Below, piece by piece: positions 33,206 to 37,646 of a DNA stretch of 37,646 bases; position 1 is the stretch's first letter; each line of letters opens with the position of its first letter. The notes beneath the pieces are model-generated. The model made no database searches. It was not told the origin of the DNA and saw only the letters and a program-made list of their open reading frames with translations. This DNA comes from Streptomyces sp. WM6378. GTDB lineage: Bacteria > Actinomycetota > Actinomycetes > Streptomycetales > Streptomycetaceae. The DNA lies in contig NZ_LGDD01000337.1 in assembly GCF_001279695.1 (NCBI RefSeq), positions 1 to 37,646 on the forward strand, in the 5' to 3' direction. A program made the position numbers and the translations under genes.

Positions 33206-33225
33206 ACTGTCGCCATTGGGACAGT
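33206..33225. promoter_or_regulatory. inverted repeat ACTGTC-N8-GACAGT, candidate operator of SDR gene
   Basis: Perfect 6-bp arms with an 8-nt spacer, 78 nt upstream of the SDR start. Size and symmetry suit a dimeric regulator such as TetR or MarR type, but none is adjacent. Confidence 0.4.
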
Positions 33226-33290
33226 TCATGGGGATCGCGACCGGTTGGGCGGCCGGGTGGGGGCGGTCACCGCACGCCCACCGGGGGCAT

Positions 33291-33296
33291 TAACGT
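33291..33296 (+). promoter_or_regulatory. candidate -10 (TAACGT) for leaderless SDR mRNA
   Basis: TAACGT, then GCGCCT, then ATG at 33303; no Shine-Dalgarno sequence in front of the ATG. Confidence 0.45.
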
Positions 33297-33302
33297 GCGC
33301 CT

Positions 33303-34076
33303 ATGACGACTGCACTGATTACGGGAGCGACGGCGGGCATCGGCGCCGCGTTCGCGCGGCGCTTCGCGGCCGATGGACACGATCTGGTGCTGGTGGCCCG
33401 GGACACCAAGAGGCTGAGCGAGCAGGCCACCGAGCTGCACGACCGGCACGGCATCGAGGCCGAGGTGCTGACCGCAGACCTGTCCACGGAGGACGGGATC
33501 GCCACGGTCGAGGCACGGCTCTCGCAGCCCAGGCAGCCGGTCGATCTCCTGGTCAACAATGCCGGGTTCGGCAACAAGGGCCGCTATCTCGAAGTGTCCA
33601 TGGCGGACGAACTCACCATGATCAAGGTGCACATCGAGGCGGTTCTCAGGCTGACCTCGGCGGCGACCGCCTCGATGCGCGAGCGCGGCCGCGGCGGGGT
33701 CGTGAACGTGGCCTCGGTCGCCGCCTTCGTACCGCGCGGCACCTATGGCGCGTCCAAGGCGTGGGTCGTCCAGTTCACCCAGGGCGCGGCCCGGGACCTC
33801 GCCGGGTCCGGGGTGCGGCTGATGGCGCTGTGCCCCGGCTTCGTGCGGACCGAGTTCCACCAGCGGGCCGGCATGGGCACCGACAACATCCCGGGCTGGC
33901 TGTGGCTGGACGCCGACAAGCTGGTGGCGGCGGCGCTGACCGACCTCGCGCGCGGCAAGTCGCTCTCGATCCCCGACCCGCGCTACAAGGCGCTGATGGG
34001 CGCGGTGAAGCTGGCGCCGCGCGGCCTGCTCGGCGGCATCACCTCCAAGACGGGCCGCAAGTACGGCCCCAAGTGA
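33303..34076 (+). CDS. short-chain dehydrogenase/reductase (classical SDR)
   Basis: 257 residues. NAD(P)-dependent oxidoreductase of unknown substrate. It has the Rossmann cofactor motif TGATAGIG (7-14), Asp59 in the ADLST adenine loop, NNAG 85-88, and the catalytic Ser138 (NVASVA), Tyr148 and Lys152 (YGASK). ARD following the second strand (VARDTKRL) with Arg suggests NADPH preference. The C-terminal part (LWLDADKLVAAALTDLARGKSLSIPDPRYKALMGAVKLAPRGLL) resembles the DltE/acyl-reductase-like SDRs common in actinobacteria. The final 38 nt overlap the 3' end of the opposite-strand beta-helix gene. Confidence 0.92.
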   Translation: MTTALITGATAGIGAAFARRFAADGHDLVLVARDTKRLSEQATELHDRHGIEAEVLTADLSTEDGIATVEARLSQPRQPVDLLVNNAGFGNKGRYLEVSMADELTMIKVHIEAVLRLTSAATASMRERGRGGVVNVASVAAFVPRGTYGASKAWVVQFTQGAARDLAGSGVRLMALCPGFVRTEFHQRAGMGTDNIPGWLWLDADKLVAAALTDLARGKSLSIPDPRYKALMGAVKLAPRGLLGGITSKTGRKYGPK

Positions 34077-35601
34077 GCGAGTTGAGCCCGCACCCCGCGT
34101 AGGCGCCGATGTTGGGGGCGGCCGTCGTGGAGACCGGGTTGCCGAAGTAGTCCCTGCCTCCGTTGTCGGCGACGACCGCGCCGGAGGCGAGGGCCGGGGA
34201 GCCCTGGGCGAGCCGGAAGTCGGCACGCAGGAGCGGGTCCGCGGTGCTGCCGCCGGGGTTGGGGCGGGCCATGTCGATGCCGTGGAAGACGTTGTGGTCG
34301 AGGAGCAGCCCGGCGGTGGGGTTCTTGAACGCGTAGCCGCCGCTGCCTCCGCTCACGAAGAGGTTGTTCCGCACGACGAGTTCGTGCTGGGTGGTGGCGG
34401 GGCTGCCCGCGTCGTCCTGCACCAGATAGCCGGGTGTCGTCGAGGCGTCGTTGCGGAACGTGTTGTTGTAGATCCGCGTGTTGAGGATCGGCCCCCAGCA
34501 GTTCTGGACGAGGCGGGCGCCGTCGTTGCTGCTGATGTTGTAGCGGGCCACCGTGTCCAGGGTCTTGGCGCCGCTGTAGGGGCAGATCAGCAGGAAGCCG
34601 CCCTTGTTGTCGTGGCTGCGGTTGTACTGGAAGACGGTGCCGCGGGACGCGCCGTCGGCGTCGAAGGACATGCCGTCGTGGGTGTTGCCGCCGCCGGAGA
34701 CCTCGTTGTACTCGATCGTGGTGGCGTCGGTGTTGAACGTCCACACGCCCGCGTTGGCGGAGGGCGAGCGCAGTTGGAAGCCGTCGACCCGGTTGTGGTC
34801 GACGCGGGCGCCGCTGGTCGTGTCCAGCTTGATGCCGTCGCCGGCCAGGTCCGTCAGCGTGTTGTGGTGGATGTGGACGTGTGTGGAGGGGGTCCAGGGG
34901 CCGGGGAATGCGTTCGGGTCCTGCTGCTCGCCGACCAGATCGCGCTTGGAGAAGGTCGACTTGAAGTAGATGCCCTCGCGGTCGACGTCCTCGATGCGGT
35001 TGTGGTGGACGTCCAGGCCGTCGTAGCTGCTGGCCTTCGCCGTCCCCTCGACCGTGATCTGGATGGCGCTCGATCCGCCCAGTGCCTTGAAGTCGCCGCC
35101 CCGGACGTTGTGGATGTAGAGGTGGTCGAGCTCGAAACCGCGGGCGGTCCCGTAGTCGGTCAGGCGCAGCCGGATGCCGTTGCGGATGCCGCCGGGGCTG
35201 GCCGAGTTGGTCAGCTCCAGGCCGCTGACGTGCACGTACTGGGTGTTGGAGAGCAGTACGACGTCCTGGGCGCCGGCGCCGTCGAGTTGGGCGCGGGCCG
35301 GGCCGCCGCCGTAGTCGGCGATGGTGAAGGGCGCGGAGGGTGATCCGATTCCCCTCGGGATCAGGGAACCGGTGCACGTCGCCCCTCGTTTGAAAAACAA
35401 GTGGTCGCTGGGGCCGTACGCCTGGGAGTTGGCTTCGGTGAGCGTGGTCCAGGGGTGCTGCCTGCTGCCGTCGCCCGGGGCGGTGGCCGAGCAGTCGACG
35501 TAGTACGTACGCCCTTGGTGCGGGGCGGCGTTGGCGATGGGGGCGGCGAGCGTGACGGCCGCCGTGGCGGCGAGGGCTGCGGCGGCGTGGCGGGATCTCA
35601 C
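34039..35601 (-). CDS. secreted right-handed parallel beta-helix protein, polysaccharide lyase/hydrolase-like
   Basis: 520 residues from the GTG at 35601. GGAGG lies 4 nt upstream and the GTG overlaps the TGA of the previous gene (ATGTGA), so translation is coupled. A signal peptide (RSRHAAAALAATAAVTLAAPIANA-AP) directs secretion. The mature protein starts TYYVDCSATAPGDGSRQHPWTTLTEANS, typical for beta-helix proteins. It has repeated strands with Asn ladders (VHVSGLELTNS, LDHLYIHNVRGG, LDVHHNRIEDVDREGIYFKS, VHIHHNTLTDLAGDGIKLD, VDHNRVDGF, TRIYNNTFRN). The end is NIGAYAG, the usual family ending, but here a further 17 residues (CGLNSLTWG...) run into sequence antisense to the SDR gene. Substrate is unknown; uronic acid polymers are common for this fold. 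Confidence 0.88.
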   Translation of the reverse strand: MRSRHAAAALAATAAVTLAAPIANAAPHQGRTYYVDCSATAPGDGSRQHPWTTLTEANSQAYGPSDHLFFKRGATCTGSLIPRGIGSPSAPFTIADYGGGPARAQLDGAGAQDVVLLSNTQYVHVSGLELTNSASPGGIRNGIRLRLTDYGTARGFELDHLYIHNVRGGDFKALGGSSAIQITVEGTAKASSYDGLDVHHNRIEDVDREGIYFKSTFSKRDLVGEQQDPNAFPGPWTPSTHVHIHHNTLTDLAGDGIKLDTTSGARVDHNRVDGFQLRSPSANAGVWTFNTDATTIEYNEVSGGGNTHDGMSFDADGASRGTVFQYNRSHDNKGGFLLICPYSGAKTLDTVARYNISSNDGARLVQNCWGPILNTRIYNNTFRNDASTTPGYLVQDDAGSPATTQHELVVRNNLFVSGGSGGYAFKNPTAGLLLDHNVFHGIDMARPNPGGSTADPLLRADFRLAQGSPALASGAVVADNGGRDYFGNPVSTTAAPNIGAYAGCGLNSLTWGRTCGPSWR

Positions 35602-37457
35602 ATGTCCTCCGTACGGACGGTTGGGGAGGTGGAGTCGAGCACGAGCTGACAGGTGGTTCCGTTCTGCCAGGTCACCCGGACGGTGTGGCCGGTGACCTGG
35701 ATGTCGGCGAGGGTGTGGACCGGGCTCGGGTCCGGTTCGGCGGTGAGGGAGGCGAGCGCGATGAACAGGGACGGTGCGGGGCCGGTCGCTCCGTGGAGCG
35801 CCCGGATATCCGAGTCGGGCCCGAACAGGGTTGATCCGGCGGCCAGTTGGTGCACTTCCGCCGCGTAGCCGTGCACGGGGTGCAGCTGGGCGGTGCGGCC
35901 GGGGGTGGTGGCCCAGCCGGTCTGGCGGACGGGGGTGCCCGGTTCGGCCCCGGTGACCAGGTGGGCGCGGAGTTCCGCGCGGCCGTGCGCGAGGGTCACC
36001 GAGACGATCCGCACACCGGGCGGGCCCGGCCGCGGCTCGGACAGGGATGCCGCCCAGCCGGGACCGCTGCCGAGCGGGACGGCGGGGCCCCGGGTGGTGC
36101 ACTCCTCCTTCGTCAGCAGCCCGAAGTGGTTGTCGGGCACGCCGTCGGAGGTGGGTCCGGTGCCGGTCGAGTAGGCGAAGCGGGAGTAGCAGGGGTCCTC
36201 GTCCGCGCCGCCGTCGACATGGTGGTTGCTGCCGTGGTTGTGGAGGCGGACCAGGCCGTCCGCGGCCGTCGACTGGATCAGCAGGCCCGGTGGGCCGAGG
36301 GTCACGGTGGCATCCTCCGTCTCGGCGGGCAGCGGCTCCTCGACGGCCGTCCATACGGGGTGCTCGGGCGGCAGCAGCAGTCCGAGGTAGCCCTTGGACG
36401 CCCAGTACGGGGATGCGGGGCCCGAGTAGTGCTGGATGACCGGCGGGTACGGGCCGTGCCAGCCCAGGGTGAGCAGCCCGGCGGCGTCGGTCGCGCGCCG
36501 GCCTTCGGGCCGGTCGAGGAAGTACTTCAGGGTGCCCGAGGCGAGCCGGCGGGTGGCGCCGGGAGTGAGCGGGGTGTGGCCGGTGAGCGCGCCGAGCCAG
36601 GGTGCGACCGCGGCGGCGAACCGGTACGTCAGCGAGCGCCCGTACACCATCGGAGCTCCGTCGGCGCCGAACAGGCGGGTGTGGGCGTCGAGTTGGGCAC
36701 GGAGACGGAGGCCGTAGCGGTCAAGGAGTTCCTGGTCGCCACTCAGCTGGGCGTGCAGGACGGGATAGAAGTGGAGGGCCCAGGCGTTGTAGTGGTCGAA
36801 GGAGCGGTTCGGGCCGTCGCTGTACCAGCCGTCGCCGAGATACCACTGGTCGATGCGTTCCAGGGCGCGCTCGATGGTGGCCTTGGCGCGGTCGGTCTCG
36901 ATGCCGGCGTCCTGGAGGAATCCGGCGACGGTGAGGCCGAACAGCCACCAGTTGTTGTCGACCGGGGACGGGCCGAGGGCAGGCAGCAGCCAGTCGACGG
37001 CGCGCTGACGGGTGCGGTCGTCGAGCCTGTCCCACAGCCAGGGGCGGGTGAGTCGGAGACCGAGGGCAACCGAGGCCGACTCGACGATCGCCTGCCGTGT
37101 GTGGGTGGTGAGCGGCCAGGCGTCGGGGTACGTCGAGCTCAACTCGCCTGTGGCGACCGGCAGTTGGGTGCCCGAGGCGAGCCCCTCGGCGTAACGGTCC
37201 AGATGGCCGCGGGGGTCGTCGCCCCGGGCCCCGGCCACGCGCAGGGCCGCGAGCAGCCAGGTGCGGGCATAGCCTTCGAGCCCGTCGGAGCGCGGCCCCG
37301 ACCAGCTGGCCCGGGCGCCGGGCAGGTTGACCAGCCCGCGCCGCGGCGAGGCGTAGGGCCGCACGGCCAGGAGCAGTTGGTCCGCCGACCGCTCCCAGTG
37401 CGCACGGGTCCAGCCGGTGTAGGGGCTGAGCTCCCGGTTCTCGGACGGGGTGGGCAT
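35598..37457 (-). CDS. DUF2264 domain protein, probable glycoside hydrolase (GH154-like)
   Basis: 619 residues from the ATG at 37455-37457 (AGGGGGAC ribosome site 6 nt upstream). It has no signal peptide, so is likely cytoplasmic. The N-terminal half is an (alpha/alpha)6-like helical domain: YTGWTRAHWERSADQLLLAVRPYASP, DGLEGYARTWLLAALR, PVDNNWWLFGLTVAGFLQDAG, WYLGDGWYSDGPNRSFDHYNAWALHFYPVLHAQL. The second half is beta-rich (LVRLHNHGSNHHVDGGADEDPCYSRFAYSTGTGP). This is the DUF2264 architecture; members are placed among beta-glucuronidases (GH154) as far as I recall. It is translationally coupled to a secreted beta-helix protein, which suggests joint breakdown of a uronic acid polysaccharide: outer cleavage, then intracellular trimming. 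Confidence 0.85.
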   Translation of the reverse strand: MPTPSENRELSPYTGWTRAHWERSADQLLLAVRPYASPRRGLVNLPGARASWSGPRSDGLEGYARTWLLAALRVAGARGDDPRGHLDRYAEGLASGTQLPVATGELSSTYPDAWPLTTHTRQAIVESASVALGLRLTRPWLWDRLDDRTRQRAVDWLLPALGPSPVDNNWWLFGLTVAGFLQDAGIETDRAKATIERALERIDQWYLGDGWYSDGPNRSFDHYNAWALHFYPVLHAQLSGDQELLDRYGLRLRAQLDAHTRLFGADGAPMVYGRSLTYRFAAAVAPWLGALTGHTPLTPGATRRLASGTLKYFLDRPEGRRATDAAGLLTLGWHGPYPPVIQHYSGPASPYWASKGYLGLLLPPEHPVWTAVEEPLPAETEDATVTLGPPGLLIQSTAADGLVRLHNHGSNHHVDGGADEDPCYSRFAYSTGTGPTSDGVPDNHFGLLTKEECTTRGPAVPLGSGPGWAASLSEPRPGPPGVRIVSVTLAHGRAELRAHLVTGAEPGTPVRQTGWATTPGRTAQLHPVHGYAAEVHQLAAGSTLFGPDSDIRALHGATGPAPSLFIALASLTAEPDPSPVHTLADIQVTGHTVRVTWQNGTTCQLVLDSTSPTVRTEDM

Positions 37458-37545
37458 GGTGTCCCCCTGGAGACGGTGGTGGACGGCGGGGTGGGGATCG
37501 GCAGGTCCCCTCAGCCCCGGCTCGGGGTCAGGCCGCGGTCCAAGC

Positions 37546-37565
37546 CTTAGTAGGACTCCGTTAAG
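37546..37565. promoter_or_regulatory. imperfect dyad CTTA...TAAG, candidate operator for the DUF2264 operon
   Basis: On the minus strand the sequence has outer arms CTTA/TAAG and an inner GGA-G-TCC, offset by one base. It lies about 90-110 nt upstream of the DUF2264 start in a locally AT-richer stretch, where a LacI- or GntR-type sugar regulator would be expected. No -10 placed. Confidence 0.35.
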
Positions 37566-37594
37566 TCTCAGGCGATCTTGTTGGTTTCCGTGGG

Positions 37595-37646
37595 CTAGGT
37601 AGCGGGCGGTGGCAGGTGGTGCAGATGCCGGTCCAGCACCTCAGTG
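37595..37646 (-). CDS. possible 3' end of a further minus-strand gene (partial)
   Basis: Reading the minus strand from the window edge gives 16 codons, TEVLDRHLHHLPPPAT, ending in TAG at 37597-37595. Most third positions are G or C, as in real genes here. The fragment is too short to identify, and the frame is chosen only because it ends before the DUF2264 gene without overlap. Confidence 0.3.
   Translation of the reverse strand, partial: TEVLDRHLHHLPPPAT

Noticed and set aside
35602..36354. Long N-terminal extension of the beta-helix protein to 36354
   Set aside because: It runs antisense-free but out of frame through the DUF2264 gene; the signal peptide after GTG 35601 and the SD there fix the start.

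Overview
The window looks like chromosomal core sequence from a Streptomyces. It has very high G+C with strong GC3 bias in every gene. It carries the developmental regulators BldM and WhiD, and a BldN-type promoter (CGTAAC, 16 nt, CGTTGA) in front of bldM. The order guaA / chorismate mutase / GMC oxidoreductase / kinase cluster / glpD / guaB3 / guaB / shbA / bldM / whiD matches, from memory, the region around SCO4767-SCO4785 of S. coelicolor. I saw no insertion sequences, prophage, CRISPR, rRNA or tRNA genes.

Layout. (1) 50-3907, minus strand: a polytopic membrane protein, a class II aldolase-family protein and GMP synthetase guaA. (2) 4001-4512, plus strand: a putative aromatic amino acid attenuator (leaderless 24-codon leader peptide with Phe-Val-Phe-Thr-Tyr, then a 19-bp hairpin) in front of an AroQ-delta chorismate mutase. 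A 600-bp non-coding stretch with strong hairpins follows. (3) 5116-10070, minus strand: a single-pass membrane protein, a ChoD-like GMC oxidoreductase with a CX2CX2CX3C motif, and a succinate-semialdehyde dehydrogenase. (4) 10207-20949, minus strand: five consecutive transmembrane Ser/Thr kinase-family genes. All five end in a related extracytoplasmic domain. The fourth is a degenerate kinase (no catalytic Lys, HRD Asp or DFG Asp) with a roughly 270-residue insert. (5) 21218-24120: a secreted serine hydrolase converging on glpD, their stop codons sharing CTAG. (6) 24121-26243: a divergent region with two DnaA-box-like sites, then a UDP-sugar dehydrogenase homologue that has lost key catalytic residues, and a small membrane protein. 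(7) 26317-31414: guaB3, guaB, shbA and bldM on the minus strand, whiD divergent. (8) 31515-34076: a LysR regulator divergent from a MOSC protein, then an SDR oxidoreductase. (9) 34039-37457, minus strand: a translationally coupled pair, a DUF2264 protein and a secreted beta-helix protein, probably for polysaccharide breakdown.

How the genes fit together. Purine (guanine) synthesis is split between guaA at one end and guaB/guaB3 at the other. The guaB3-guaB-sigma-whiB order with a ChoD-like gene nearby resembles the M. tuberculosis Rv3409c-Rv3416 locus, so it may be an old actinobacterial neighbourhood. shbA (sigma factor for hrdB), bldM and whiD link basic transcription to sporulation. The kinase array is the best candidate for an undescribed system: several sensors with one ectodomain fold, grouped with a pseudokinase. 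Five start codons here have a TANNNT hexamer exactly 6 nt upstream and no Shine-Dalgarno sequence, suggesting leaderless transcripts.
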